NCBI GenBank assembly: GCA_030378005.1 | Contig: JAUCGF010000109.1 | Location: forward strand, 1 to 50,842 | Direction of reading: 5' to 3' | DNA length: 50,842 nucleotides | Source of the DNA: Desulfococcaceae bacterium HSG9 | GTDB lineage: Bacteria > Desulfobacterota > Desulfobacteria > Desulfobacterales > JAUCGF01 | Shown here: positions 9,141-19,900 of the stretch, piece after piece | Layout of the letters: the number at the start of each line of letters is the position of its first letter | Position numbering within the stretch: position 1 is the stretch's first letter | The notes under the pieces: generated by a model | What the model saw: the letters and a program-made list of their open reading frames with translations, nothing else | Told to the model about the DNA's origin: nothing | Database searches by the model: none | Position numbers and translations under genes: made by a program

Positions 9141-10802
9141 CTATACTCTCCTGATGTATTTCGGTTCTGTAAAAATAATATGAAACGTTGTGTCGCCATT
9201 GCGATGAAGTTCAATCACACCGTCCAATTGTTCGACGAGCGAACGAACCAATTTCAACCCCAGCGCCCCGGTCTCCCAAATATCCATATCCTTTGGGAAG
9301 CCGACTCCGTTATCGCTGACAACCAGAACAAACCGCTCCTGTTCATCTATCCTCATCTCAATCCGAATTTCACCTTTTTTTGCAGGGAAAGCGTATTTCA
9401 AGGCATTTGACACCAGTTCATTGATAATCAGACCACAGGGGCCTGCGGCTTCGATGCTCAACGACACATTGTCCACAATGACCTTTGATGTGATCCTGCC
9501 TGTACTGCCTCTGTATGAACGAAAGATATGGGCGATCAGGTTTCGAATATATGCGGCAAAGTCCAGTTGTGAGAGATCATCGGATTGATACAGGGTTTCA
9601 TGAACCAGCGCCATTGATTTGACCCGGTTGCGACTGTCATTGAATAACGCGCGAGTTTCATCGTCGGGAAGACGTTTTGATTGAAGATACAGCAAACTGG
9701 CAACCACTTGCAAATTATTTTTGACCCGATGATGAATTTCCTTCAACAGTACTTCTTTTTCCAGCAGCGAAGCTTTGAGCTGTTCATCGGCCTGCTTGCG
9801 CACGGTGATGTCACGCCCGACGGCCAAAAATTCATTTTTACTAATATCACTCACAGCCGACCAACCAATCCATTTGTACGTGCCATCCTTGCATTGATAG
9901 CGATTGTCTATTGTATGCACGGATACTCCTTCCCGCGTTTTTTGTAACTCCGCGACAGTATCCAGCGCATCATCCGGATGGATAAAGTCCAAGAAGGATT
10001 TCTGTAAAAACTCATCTTCCGAATAGCCGAGTATCGCTTGCAAGGCACTATTTATTTTTGTGAATGAACCTTCCAGAGTGCCGTAGCCGACGATATCCGG
10101 TGACAAATTGAAAATCCTGTCAAGCTCATCTTTGCTTTGACGAATTTTCACTTCGTTTTGTAACAACCGGTCAATTAAAGGATTAATCAGCCGAAGAAAC
10201 AAAAATGATCCGATAAAGATTAAAACGATGGAAACACCGCTGACGATTAATCCGGTTTTAACAAAGGGTGCGCGAATCCCAACCAGATCGATTTTAACCA
10301 CAATGCCCAGATTCAGTTCGGCAACAGGCTCATAAGCAGCTAAAACCATAATTTTGCGGTAGTCAGAACAAACAAGGGTTCCGGATTTATTTGAAAGGGC
10401 CAGTCGTGCCGGCTCAAATTGGCCTGAGTCGAAAGGCAATGGTTTCGGTTTCAAATGCCCATGATTCTGATGATCAAGCAAAAAAATGATCATGTTTCCT
10501 TCACGTTGAACCAGACTAATATCAATGAATTCATCAAAGGGCTTCACATGGCGGTGAGCATCCTTAATTTGACTGATCGTTGCGGCACTGGCACCTCCCT
10601 GATGATCTTTTTCGCTGTAAAGAGCATCAAACCGGGCTACCGCTTCAATCAGGCGGGCCTGGCTCTGGGCAGTTTCAATAAGACGCTCCCGCTGTTGCTC
10701 AAAAGCGGTTGAATATAAGAGATAAGTCGCTAATCCTCCGGTCACCAATACGACGAGCGACATTATTGAAATCAAACGAATCTGTCTTTGTTTATTGGTC
10801 AT
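9141..10802 (-). CDS. Membrane sensor histidine kinase of the HisKA_2 type with a PAS domain
   Basis: 553 residues. A transmembrane helix at about 8-30 and another at about 182-205 bracket a periplasmic sensor region of about 150 residues. A linker with coiled-coil character leads to a PAS domain (about 225-340) ending in the usual DITVRKQADEQL. The dimerisation domain has the EIHHRVKNNLQVVASLL signature (His357/His358) of the HisKA_2 family, unlike the HisKA type of every other kinase here. The ATPase domain shows NELVSNALKYAFP and DNGVGFP. A GGAAG ribosome site precedes the ATG. It is the first gene of a two-gene unit with the receiver-kinase at 7588-9114. Confidence 0.92.
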   Translation of the reverse strand: MTNKQRQIRLISIMSLVVLVTGGLATYLLYSTAFEQQRERLIETAQSQARLIEAVARFDALYSEKDHQGGASAATISQIKDAHRHVKPFDEFIDISLVQREGNMIIFLLDHQNHGHLKPKPLPFDSGQFEPARLALSNKSGTLVCSDYRKIMVLAAYEPVAELNLGIVVKIDLVGIRAPFVKTGLIVSGVSIVLIFIGSFLFLRLINPLIDRLLQNEVKIRQSKDELDRIFNLSPDIVGYGTLEGSFTKINSALQAILGYSEDEFLQKSFLDFIHPDDALDTVAELQKTREGVSVHTIDNRYQCKDGTYKWIGWSAVSDISKNEFLAVGRDITVRKQADEQLKASLLEKEVLLKEIHHRVKNNLQVVASLLYLQSKRLPDDETRALFNDSRNRVKSMALVHETLYQSDDLSQLDFAAYIRNLIAHIFRSYRGSTGRITSKVIVDNVSLSIEAAGPCGLIINELVSNALKYAFPAKKGEIRIEMRIDEQERFVLVVSDNGVGFPKDMDIWETGALGLKLVRSLVEQLDGVIELHRNGDTTFHIIFTEPKYIRRV

Positions 10803-10936
10803 TTTGATTTTTCTTCCTTTCTTTGTAAGGTCTGATTTAAAGGGCGGGAGAATAAACAGCTACCTCGTTTTATTTTTCTTCATTTTGTAATAATTAATTG
10901 TTGATAATCCCCAACCTTTGTTTAAACACTTTCGAT

Positions 10937-11062
10937 GTAACCGTTCACTCCCCCTATGTTTGGGGTAACGACGCGGGACGGCTTCCCGCGCTACTGCCTT
11001 GCGCACGGCGGATTCATGTAGAGCGGAAAGCTGTTCCGCTCAGGAGGGGAGTGAACGGTTAC
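10937..11062. repeat. Palindromic element with 17-bp perfect terminal inverted repeats and two inner GTAG hairpins
   Basis: The left arm GTAACCGTTCACTCCCC (10937-10953) is exactly inverted at 11046-11062. Inside are two GTAG hairpins facing each other: a reverse copy at 10972-10994 (GCGGGA stem) and a forward copy at 11018-11040 (AGCGGAA stem). The right arm overlaps the end of the kinase gene, whose TAA stop (11059-11061 on the minus strand) lies inside the arm. The spacer on its left side (10803-10936) holds nothing else recognisable. Confidence 0.88.
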
Positions 11063-13602
11063 CTTTCAATCATATCTTTGACCAGCTTAAGAATCTTAGG
11101 AAATTCAGCCAAATGCGTTTTTACACCCACCGTGTCATAAGTTTGCACGCAATCGGCAAATCGGTCGCCGTAGTCCGTGAGAGGTTGAAGGTTGTATTCT
11201 CGGCCTGTCTGAGCAAGGTCATCTGCAAATTCTTGGGCTTCATCCATGATCAGCATATCGCTGATTTCCTCATGTCGCGGCACGAATTCGGTTTCCAGAA
11301 TTTTGAGTAACTCCGGAATTCTTTTTATGGCTTCGGCATCGGGTTTGTATGGAGCAGGTTCACTTTTTGCCGCCGGCGGCGTTCGCTCGAAATCCTTTGA
11401 AAATTCTTTTTTTATGGAGTATTTCAGGAATCGAGCCAGTTCGGCGATCAACTCCTCTTCTCTTACCGGTTTTCTTAAATATCCGTCGCATAAAGAGCTG
11501 ATTTCCTTTTCTTCATCTTTCATCGCAGCCGCGGTTACCGCAACAATCGGAATATCCTTTGTTTCTTCGTACGCCTTGATGCTTTTCGTAGCCTGGCGGC
11601 CATCTTTTACCGGCATTTTCATATCCATCAATATCAAGTCGGGATGATGCTTCTTGGCAAGTTGGACAGCCCTTTGGCCGTTTTCGGCCTCAATGAATCC
11701 GAATCCGTAACTGTCTAAGCAGGCACGTAAAAGCATCCGGTTTTCCTTGATATCATCAGCTATCAGGATCGCGGCTTGATCGAATCTAACGGAGTCGAGG
11801 GATAGGTCGTTTTTCTTTTCCACGGCATCAATACCTTTTACTTTACGGATATTTTGAAGTGTAACGGTAAAGATACTCCCGCGGCCCTTTTCACTCGATA
11901 CGGAAATCGCGCCCCCCATCATCTCCGCAAGCCGTTTGGTAATGGCAAGGCCCAATCCAGTGCCTCCGTAGGTTGCGTGATCTTGTCCGCTTTGCTGTTC
12001 AAAGGCGCCAAATATAGTTTTCTGCTGTTCTTCCGGAATTCCAATCCCGGTGTCTTGGACCGCAAAAATGAAATCAACCGTGTCGGAAGCCATGTCACAG
12101 CTTTGGGTTTTAAGGGAAAGTTTGACTGTCCCTGATTCGGTGAATTTGACCGCGTTTCCCACCAAATTAAAAAGGATTTGCCGGATACGAACTTCATCAA
12201 GCAGCAGATATTCCGACATATTATTGTCGATATCCAGAATAAATTGCAGAGCTTTTTCTTCAAGTTTTTGTGAAAACACACCGATGATTTCCTTGAAGAT
12301 GAAAGCGGGATTAACCGGTTTATACTCGAGTTCCATTTTTCCCGCTTCTATTTTGGAAAGATCCAAAATATCATCAATCAAAGTCATAAGCGATCTTCCG
12401 CTAGACCAGATCAATGATAAATATTGCCTGTCCAGTTTATCGCGGATTTTGCTTTTCAAAATATCGGAAAATCCTAAAATAGCATTCATAGGCGTTCGGA
12501 TTTCGTGGCTCATGTTGGCCAGAAATTCGCTTTTCATGCGGTTGGCCTTTTCGGCGGCGTTTTTAGCGTCAACCAACGCATTTTTAGCCTGTATGATAAA
12601 CAGGGAAAAGAACCAAGCGAAAATACCTGCAAAAATTAAGCATAACAGGATCGAAATCACCACCCATATTATGATTTGACGTTTGGTTTCCTGCACTGGC
12701 GCATAAGCGGACCGGTAAGGTTCAACCATTACCACAGCCCAATCAGATGAGCGGATGGTGGCAAAGCAGCCCACATAAGCGGTGCCTTTATATTGAAACG
12801 TTTCCAATTGAAACACGGACGGCGCGCCTTCCAACGTAGAGCGAATTTTTTCCATAAATGGATATTCCAGATGCTTTTTAGGCGTGGAGCCGTATTGATC
12901 CGTCCCGAACCGGTTGCTAAAAAGGATCGCACCGTTTTTATCGACAAGATATATCTCTTGATGACCGAGTTCCAGTTGACGATTAATCTTTTCCAATGTC
13001 GGTGTAAAATAATAAACTGCGCGTACATAGGCCGTCAGAGTGTCACGATAGGCAAAAGAAGCTTCGATAGGCAGAAAAATTGCGTTCATTATGCCGGAAT
13101 TTGGATCGGGCAAAACAATGGGTTCATACAGCTTGGCTGCGGATTTATCTGAAATTGAATTCGAAAAATCGAAAAATGAACTGACGGCATGGGGATCCGT
13201 TTTGATGAAAGGCTCCAAACTACTATTTTTTATAATGTGCAACGGCTCTGGTTCCACCGGTGTTTGTATAGAAAGAGTAATAATAGCAGGGTTTTGGGAT
13301 AAAAAAACTTTTGCCAGGGCATATCTCTGTGAATTTTCATACGTAACGTCAAAATTAAGCATTTGTCGTAGCCGCGCAATGTCCACGAGCCAATTTTGAA
13401 CATAAACATCTTCGATCGTATGGGTGATCTGCTCGGTAATGAAATAATACTCTTCATTCAATGAACTTTTTAATTCATCCTCCACCTTTTTAAGAACAAA
13501 ATAGTTCACACTAATATAAGGTATAACCGCGATCAGCATAAACGTCACAAAAAAAGCGGCGAACAATGATTTTCTATTTAACAGTTTAAAGGGCATTCTC
13601 AT
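11059..13602 (-). CDS. Membrane hybrid histidine kinase with periplasmic Cache-like sensor
   Basis: 847 residues. A transmembrane helix at about 12-35, a periplasmic region of about 280 residues resembling a double Cache sensor, and a second helix at about 315-340 make up the input half. The HisKA domain has His366 in [19 protein letters not shown]. The HATPase_c domain shows [23 protein letters not shown] and [11 protein letters not shown]-terminal receiver (about 610-735) has the LILMDMKMP phospho-acceptor and a KPV lysine. Residues 755-847 are the helical domain shared with neighbouring kinases ([27 protein letters not shown]). Its 3' end is strikingly close in DNA sequence to that of the kinase at 21762, pointing to recent duplication or conversion. 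The stop codon lies within a palindromic element. Confidence 0.93.
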   Translation of the reverse strand: MRMPFKLLNRKSLFAAFFVTFMLIAVIPYISVNYFVLKKVEDELKSSLNEEYYFITEQITHTIEDVYVQNWLVDIARLRQMLNFDVTYENSQRYALAKVFLSQNPAIITLSIQTPVEPEPLHIIKNSSLEPFIKTDPHAVSSFFDFSNSISDKSAAKLYEPIVLPDPNSGIMNAIFLPIEASFAYRDTLTAYVRAVYYFTPTLEKINRQLELGHQEIYLVDKNGAILFSNRFGTDQYGSTPKKHLEYPFMEKIRSTLEGAPSVFQLETFQYKGTAYVGCFATIRSSDWAVVMVEPYRSAYAPVQETKRQIIIWVVISILLCLIFAGIFAWFFSLFIIQAKNALVDAKNAAEKANRMKSEFLANMSHEIRTPMNAILGFSDILKSKIRDKLDRQYLSLIWSSGRSLMTLIDDILDLSKIEAGKMELEYKPVNPAFIFKEIIGVFSQKLEEKALQFILDIDNNMSEYLLLDEVRIRQILFNLVGNAVKFTESGTVKLSLKTQSCDMASDTVDFIFAVQDTGIGIPEEQQKTIFGAFEQQSGQDHATYGGTGLGLAITKRLAEMMGGAISVSSEKGRGSIFTVTLQNIRKVKGIDAVEKKNDLSLDSVRFDQAAILIADDIKENRMLLRACLDSYGFGFIEAENGQRAVQLAKKHHPDLILMDMKMPVKDGRQATKSIKAYEETKDIPIVAVTAAAMKDEEKEISSLCDGYLRKPVREEELIAELARFLKYSIKKEFSKDFERTPPAAKSEPAPYKPDAEAIKRIPELLKILETEFVPRHEEISDMLIMDEAQEFADDLAQTGREYNLQPLTDYGDRFADCVQTYDTVGVKTHLAEFPKILKLVKDMIER

Positions 13603-13733
13603 TTGGGTACCTTTTCAGGCTGCCAACATTGTGGGTTCCTGTTTTGCAAAGCGCGGATGCACGCTCGGACTGCTGCTGCAACAGCGGGAGGCGGATTCTC
13701 CGGTTATCCGTTATGAGGCAGAAGTTTACGTAA

Positions 13734-13942
13734 ATAAGTACCTAATGATCAGGGACAAAATAACTTCCCTAATTGTTATTTTTGAAAAGTGATGCGTGAA
13801 TTCACGTTTCACGCATAGTTCGGAAAGTTACTTCATCCTCATTCTTAATCAATAATTTTGTAACATTTCCGAGACGGCGACAACCCGAAAATTCAGAATA
13901 ACACGTCATAAAAATGTTACAAAACCCTTGTACAGATACTTA
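13734..13942. repeat. Composite palindromic spacer with nested inverted repeats
   Basis: The 345-bp spacer 13603-13947 has no gene. Its outermost arms are ATAAGTA (13734) and TACTTA (13937), resembling the families at 21612 and 27946. Inside, a block at about 13743-13845 carries an ATGCGTGAA stem around GAATTC and matches the block at 28150-28262 in inverted orientation. A second perfect inverted repeat, TTTTGTAACATTT, lies at 13856-13868 and 13912-13924. Confidence 0.7.
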
Positions 13943-13947
13943 GTCTT

Positions 13948-14649
13948 TCATTTCGACGATAGATTTTCCGAATGGCTGTGGCCTTTAGCGGCCTTTTTTT
14001 TCTTGAGTCTTTCAATAACCTTGTCACTAAATTCCGGATAATGTTTTACCACACAATCAGGACAAATACCGTGGGAAAATGACACTTCGGCATGTTTGTG
14101 AATATATACATCGACCTCTTCCCAGTATTGATCATCATTTCGGATTTTTTTGCAAAAACTGCAAATAGGAATGAATCCCCTTAACGTTTTAATTTCTTTA
14201 AGCGCTTCTTGCAGCTCGGAAATTAATTTTTCTTTTTCAGAAATCAGCCGTTTTTGAATATCATGCGCTTCTTGCAGACTTATGTGTGTCTTCACTCGGG
14301 CCAATAATTCTTTTTGCTTAAAAGGCTTTTGGATATAGTCATTGGCTCCGATTTCGAAACCTTTTACCACACTTTCCGAATCCGTTTTACCTGTCAGAAA
14401 AATAATGGGTATTTCTTTCGTCTCTTTCTCCGCTTTTAATATCTCACAAACCTGGAAGCCGTTCATTTTCGGCATCATCACATCAAGCAGGATCAAATCG
14501 GGCCTTCTTTTCCGAACAAACGACAAGGCATCCACACCATCCAAAGCAATTGCCGTTTTGTAAGATTCATTTAGCAGGCTTCCTAACAATTGAAGATTTC
14601 TCACATTATCATCCACCAATAATATCAATGATCGTTTTTTTTCAGACAT
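13948..14649 (-). CDS. Response regulator with a Cys-rich C-terminal module
   Basis: 233 residues, soluble. Residues 1-125 are a receiver domain (LLVDDN, phospho-acceptor in LILLDVMMPKMNG, FLTGKT and KPFKQKE). A coiled coil of about 50 residues follows. The tail has ICSFCKKIRNDDQYWEEV, then FSHGICPDCVVKHYPEF. This C-x2-C ... W ... FSHG-x-C-P-x-C module is common at the ends of sensory proteins in many bacteria, and its four cysteines suggest a metal site, though I know of no proven function. There is no DNA-binding domain, so output is probably by protein contact. A good AGGAG site precedes the ATG. It lies between hybrid kinases and is a candidate phosphate acceptor for them. Confidence 0.9.
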   Translation of the reverse strand: MSEKKRSLILLVDDNVRNLQLLGSLLNESYKTAIALDGVDALSFVRKRRPDLILLDVMMPKMNGFQVCEILKAEKETKEIPIIFLTGKTDSESVVKGFEIGANDYIQKPFKQKELLARVKTHISLQEAHDIQKRLISEKEKLISELQEALKEIKTLRGFIPICSFCKKIRNDDQYWEEVDVYIHKHAEVSFSHGICPDCVVKHYPEFSDKVIERLKKKKAAKGHSHSENLSSK

Positions 14650-14719
14650 GTTATCTCCTTATAAATTTGTTTTAAGTACTTGGTTAAAAATTTTCGGCTG
14701 TTTAAAAAATCAGTTTTAG

Positions 14720-14749
14720 AAATCAGGTTTTTTTGTAAAAACCTGATTT
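14720..14749. terminator. Hairpin with AAATCAGG/CCTGATTT arms
   Basis: AAATCAGGTTTTT and AAAAACCTGATTT form a 13-bp perfect stem around a 4-base loop. The same palindrome recurs at 44863-44893. The A/T runs at the stem top would suit a terminator in either direction, but its recurrence also fits a dispersed repeat. Confidence 0.5.
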
Positions 14750-14808
14750 ATTTCAGTTTATCGGCCTTGAGCATTATTTCGGCCATTTTATTTTTCCTCC
14801 TTTTTTTT

Positions 14809-14948
14809 GGTATCCTTCATATCCGTTCAAAAGTAGTTTACACTTTTTCTATTTCGTCCCTACGGGACTTGCCCTGGCAGCAGGCTTTCTTTCTATAGAT
14901 ATTCTGTCCCTGACGGGACAAAGTGTAAACCGACAAATGAAGGATGCC
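14809..14948. repeat. Nested palindromic element, GGCATCC family
   Basis: The outer arms are GGTATCCTTCAT with GTTTACACTTT on the left, and AAAGTGTAAAC with AATGAAGGATGCC on the right. The core contains TCCCTACGGGA and TGTCCCTGACGGGACA hairpins. It is nearly identical to 47611-47750. The copy at 42726-42867 has the same arms but a different core. Confidence 0.85.
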
Positions 14949-15031
14949 CTTTTTTTCATGTGAACCTTGCATTTTATAATTTGTTATTTGTATTTTGAAA
15001 TATTGATGACGGCTATTTATCATCAATTCCC

Positions 15032-16972
15032 TTATTTCTGACTGAAATTCCTGAGCCTTTCAATAATCCGCGGAAATGCGGCCATCTGTTTTTTTATCCC
15101 GACAACATCGTAGTTTTCGAGATATTTATGCAAATTGCTGCAAAAGTTCGTTATTAACCGAAGGTCATATTCACGGGCGGTATGCTCTACATCCGTGGTA
15201 AATTCTTTTATATCATCCACGATCAGTATATCATTGCTCTCTTCCCACCGGGGCATAAATTCGGTTTTCAGGATTTGGATCAGTTCTGGAAGTTTTGCAA
15301 GTACTTCGGGAGCCAGGGCGTATGTTTCTGATTCCTGTTCAATTCCGGTTTCAAGATCGGATTCTGATTGAGGAGCATCCGAAACATCGGCGGTTTCTGC
15401 TTTGCGCACATTTTTGAGTGTAACGGTAAAGATACTCCCTTTACCTTTTGCCCCGGAAACGGAAATGGAGCCTCCCATGGTTTCTGCCAGTCGTTTGGTA
15501 ATGGCGAGACCCAATCCCGTACCGCCATAAGTCGGGTGGTCCTGTCCGGGCTGCTGTTCAAAAGCATTAAATATGGTTTTATGATGTTCTTCCGGAATCC
15601 CGATTCCAGTGTCTTGGACTGCAAAGATGAAATCGAGCATGCCTGCCGTTTTGCCATGCATTCGGGTTTCAGCGGTCAGTTTGACTGACCCGGATTCGGT
15701 GAATTTGACCGCATTGCCGATCAGATTCAAAAGAATTTGCCGGAGGCGAACTTCATCTAACAGCAGAAATTCAGACCGTTTCAAATCAGTTTCCAGGATG
15801 AACTTCAGACCTTTTTTTTCAATTTTGGGTAAAAATACCGCGGCGATTTCCTTGAAAACGGAAACGGGGTCTATGGATTTATCTTCAATTTTCAATTTTC
15901 CCGCTTCGATTTTGGAAAGGTCCAGAATATCGTTGATTAGCCTCATAAGCGTTCTTCCGCTTGACAGGATCAATGACAAATAATGTTTGTTTTGTTCCCT
16001 CCGAACTTTTTCTTTCAGAATTTCCGTAAATCCCAGAATCGCGTTCATGGGTGTTCGGATTTCGTGGCTCATATTGGCTAAAAATTCGCTCTTGGCCCGG
16101 TTGGCGGCTTCGGCTTCCTCCTTGGCCTTTTTTAATTTTTCTTCCGCCCTTTTGCGATCGGTGATGTCAATTACGGCTCCTTCCATATAATCTTGATCCG
16201 GATAAACTTTCACTGAAATAGAGACAGTGCCCTCTCTGCCATCATAAAGTTTCAGGTCTGCTTCGTAACCGTGAATTTCACCATCTTGTTTGAGTTTTGA
16301 GATAAGTTCTTTTCGCTGGTCAGGGTTTTGATACAGGTCGGTTGAACGTATTTTCCCGACAATTTCTTCAACCGGGAGACCTTGCAGTTCCGCGGCTTTG
16401 GAGTTTACTTCAATGAACATGCCATCGGATAATCGTGATCGGAAAAGTCCTACCAGGGCATTGTCAAAGAAATTTTTATAATGCTCCTCCCTCTCACATA
16501 GTGACTCTTCCACCCGCTTACGCTCGGTAATTTCTTGTTGCAACTGGGCATTTTGCGCCTCAAGATGCTTTTGCATATTCCGCAAGCGCAGATGGGTTTC
16601 AATGCGGGCCAGCACCTCTTTCTCTTGAAACGGTTTCGTAATATAATCTGCTCCGCCAATAGAAAAAGCTTTGAGTTTGTCTGCTGTTTTATACAGCGCA
16701 CTGATGAAAATAATCGGTATATCGCGAGTGAGCGCATTCGCTTTTAACCGTTTGCAAACCGTATATCCGGACATGCCCGGCATTCTAATATCTAACAAAA
16801 TCAGATCGGGCGGATGTGACCGGATTGATTTCAATGCGAGTTCTCCGTTGATTGCCATGCGTGTATCGTAACCATGGTTTTTGAGCATGGATGAGATAAC
16901 CTCAAGATTGGCAAGTTTGTCATCGACAATCTGGATGTTGCCCTTGTGTGTGCCGAACGTGTTTATGCTCAT
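15032..16972 (-). CDS. Receiver-PAS-histidine kinase with C-terminal helical domain
   Basis: 646 residues, soluble. Residues 1-130 are a receiver (IVDDKLANLEV, LILLDIRMPGMSG, KPFQEKE), followed by a coiled coil and one PAS domain (about 160-280, ending in DITDRKRAEEKL). HisKA has His303 in [17 protein letters not shown], and HATPase_c shows [23 protein letters not shown] and GGTGLGLAI. There is no C-terminal receiver. After a short linker, residues 560-646 are the shared helical domain (LKTEFMPRWEES, FPRIIERL). It starts 3 bp after the stop of the 1520-aa kinase, so the two are translationally coupled. Its N-terminal receiver could take phosphate from that partner. Confidence 0.93.
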   Translation of the reverse strand: MSINTFGTHKGNIQIVDDKLANLEVISSMLKNHGYDTRMAINGELALKSIRSHPPDLILLDIRMPGMSGYTVCKRLKANALTRDIPIIFISALYKTADKLKAFSIGGADYITKPFQEKEVLARIETHLRLRNMQKHLEAQNAQLQQEITERKRVEESLCEREEHYKNFFDNALVGLFRSRLSDGMFIEVNSKAAELQGLPVEEIVGKIRSTDLYQNPDQRKELISKLKQDGEIHGYEADLKLYDGREGTVSISVKVYPDQDYMEGAVIDITDRKRAEEKLKKAKEEAEAANRAKSEFLANMSHEIRTPMNAILGFTEILKEKVRREQNKHYLSLILSSGRTLMRLINDILDLSKIEAGKLKIEDKSIDPVSVFKEIAAVFLPKIEKKGLKFILETDLKRSEFLLLDEVRLRQILLNLIGNAVKFTESGSVKLTAETRMHGKTAGMLDFIFAVQDTGIGIPEEHHKTIFNAFEQQPGQDHPTYGGTGLGLAITKRLAETMGGSISVSGAKGKGSIFTVTLKNVRKAETADVSDAPQSESDLETGIEQESETYALAPEVLAKLPELIQILKTEFMPRWEESNDILIVDDIKEFTTDVEHTAREYDLRLITNFCSNLHKYLENYDVVGIKKQMAAFPRIIERLRNFSQK

Positions 16973-16975
16973 AAT

Positions 16976-19900
16976 TCAGATATCCTTAAATTTAACTTGA
17001 ATGTTCTGTTTTTTACATTTCTCCACTAATTTTGGAAATTCCTTTAAAAGTTTTTTAACCTCTAAGACATCGTAACTCTGCACGCTTTGATATAGATTAT
17101 CGCCATATATTATCAAAGGCTGCAAGTTGTATTCTTCGGCTGATGATTTCAGGTCTGTTGAAAACTGTTCCACTTCATCCATGATGATCATATCGTTAAT
17201 TTCTTCCCACCTCGGTATAAACGACGTTTCCAGAATATGGATCATCTCCGACGCTATTTCGGAAAATTCTTGTGCGAATATCTCCTGAGAGGAGCTGTTT
17301 TCATCCTCAGGCGGAACCTTGGAATATTCGGAAGAGGGTTGCTTGAAAGTATGTTTCAGGAACCGTGCAAGTTCGTCAATCAGATCGTTTTTATGCACGG
17401 GTTTTCTCAGATAACCGTCGCAAAGGGCGCTGATTTCTCTTTCCGAATTCTTCATTGCCGACGCCGTCACCGCAATGATCGGAATGTCCTTAGTTTCGTC
17501 CCATGCTTTGATGTTCCGCGTAGCCTCACGTCCGTCCATGACCGGCATTTTCATGTCCATCAGAATCAAATCGGGATGATGCCGCTTTGCAAGATTAAAA
17601 GCCTTCAGTCCGTTTTCAGCCTCGATGAGCTCAAAATCATAATCTTCCAGAAAGCCTGACAAAAGCATACGGTTATACTCAATATCATCCGCTATCAGGA
17701 TGGCGGCTTTATCAAATATTACGGAGTCCGCGGATATCTCGCTTTTCTTTTCCGGGGCATCGAAACTTATCACTCTCCGTACGTTTTTCAGCGTGACTGT
17801 AAAGACGCTCCCTTGTCCCTTTTCCCCTGAAACGCTGATGCCGCCTCCCATCATCTCTGTAAGGCGCTTGGTTATGGAAAGTCCCAATCCCGTGCCGCCG
17901 AATTTTGCGATATCCTGCCCGTTTTGCTGTTCAAAGGCGTTAAATATGGTTTGCCGCTCTTTTTCCGGAATTCCGATTCCGGTGTCCTCTACGGAAAAGA
18001 TGAAATCGACCGTGTCGGAAGTTTCGTCATGGGTTTGAGTTTCAGCGACAAGCCTGACTGTCCCGGTTTCGGTGAATTTGATTGCGTTTCCCACCAGATT
18101 AAAAAGAATTTGCCTGAGGCGAGCTTCATCCAGCAGCAGGTACTCAGACAGATTCCGATCTGTTTCCAAGACAAATTTCAGGCCTTTTTCTTCAATTTTT
18201 TGTGAAAACATGCCGGCGATTTCCTTAAAAATGAAGATAGGGCAGACCGCTTCATATTCGAGTTTCATTTTTCCCGCTTCGATTTTGGAAAGGTCCAGAA
18301 TATCATTTATCAAAGTCAGAAGAGATCTGCCGCTTGTTCTGATTAAGGACAAATAGTTTTTATGTCGGGCATCCTTTATTTTCCCTTCAAGAATATCCGC
18401 AAACCCCAGAATCGCATTCATAGGCGTTCGGATTTCGTGGCTCATGTTGGCCAGAAAGGCGCTTTTGGCCTGGTTGGCGGATTCAGCCGCACGTTTTGCT
18501 TCCAAGGCGGCCTGTTTCGTCTTTTTGAGTTCCTTCTCCGCTCGCTTGCGGTCAGTGATATCGTGTGCCATCTCGATTGCGCCCACAATATTTCCGGCGG
18601 CATCTTTTACCGGGGCCGCATTTACCGCGTATGAACCTTGATCAGCAGGCCAATGATGCTGATTATCGGGCGTTAAATCACTGTTCTGTGGTATGCCGGT
18701 CTCTATCGCTTTTGCAACCGGGCATTCCATACATGAGTGGTCCGCTCCCCAGTTGTGGTAACATTTTTTCCCAACCACCTCATCAAGCGACTTGCCAAGC
18801 GAATTCAGATAATGTTTATTTGCCCATTTCAGATTGTGATCCATGTCCTGATAGAGGATGTCCTGGTTTACGGTATTGAGAATCAGGTTCTTTTCTTCCT
18901 CGCTTGTCCGCAACGCCTCCTCCGCCTGCTTGCGCTCGGTGATGTCTTGAACAGTGCCAACCTGTCGGATTTCTTTGCCCGAGTCGTCGAAGAAGCTCTC
19001 CCAGCGATCCTGGATGTAACGAATCTCTCCATCCGGTCGCAGAATCCTGAAATCTATGTCCGTAAGCTGTTGGCCCGTGCTGGATGCATCCAGAGCCTTC
19101 TGAAAACACGGTATATCGTCGGGATGGATGATCATGTCGAGCCATCTGTACGTGACCTTCTGCCGTTCGCGTGCTGCGATTCTGAACATTTCATCAGACC
19201 AATACACCTTACCTCTCACTAAATCATGCCACCAATTTCCGATATGGGCAATACGTTGCGCCTCCAGCAACCTGGCTTCACTTTCCAGCAGCGCCGCTTC
19301 CGCCTGCTTGCGTTCGGTGATGTCGATGGCGATCTCCATGCGCACCAGACGACCGTCTGTCCAGCGGATAGCCTGATCGCGAAGTTCGTTCCAGCGGCCG
19401 GTGACGGTATTTTGGTGCTGCCAAACATAGACACCTGCCACGTCGCCGTTCGCATCGAACAAGCGATTGTTGGTGCAGAAGTCACATGGGCCGTGTTGCC
19501 CGTCCTGGATTGTTTCCCAACACTTTTTCCCAACCATATCTGTTTCAAAGAGGTCTTGCATCAACTTGTTGACAAACAACACCTCATACGTCTCCATATC
19601 CGCAACATACACAGAGGCTTCCAGACTGTTCATCACGGCGCTAAAGCGTTCGTGCGATTGCCGCAACACCTCTTCCGCCTTCTTGCGCTCGGTGATATCA
19701 CGGCTGATACCGAGGATGCCGAGCATCTCGCCATTTGGCCCCAAAAAAGGTGTTTTCAAAGTATCTATTAATATTTTTTTGCCATCAGGGTATGTGATCC
19801 ACTCATCATTGTGACGTGTTTCACGCCTTTCCAGCATGAGTGTGTCATTTTTACGGAAGAAGTCAGCTGTTTCTCTATTGAACAGGTCATAATCTGTTTT

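Noticed and set aside
10937..11062. Insertion sequence or classical MITE with transposase
   Set aside because: It is too short for a transposase, no target-site duplication is visible, and no related transposase gene occurs in the window; kept only as a palindromic repeat.
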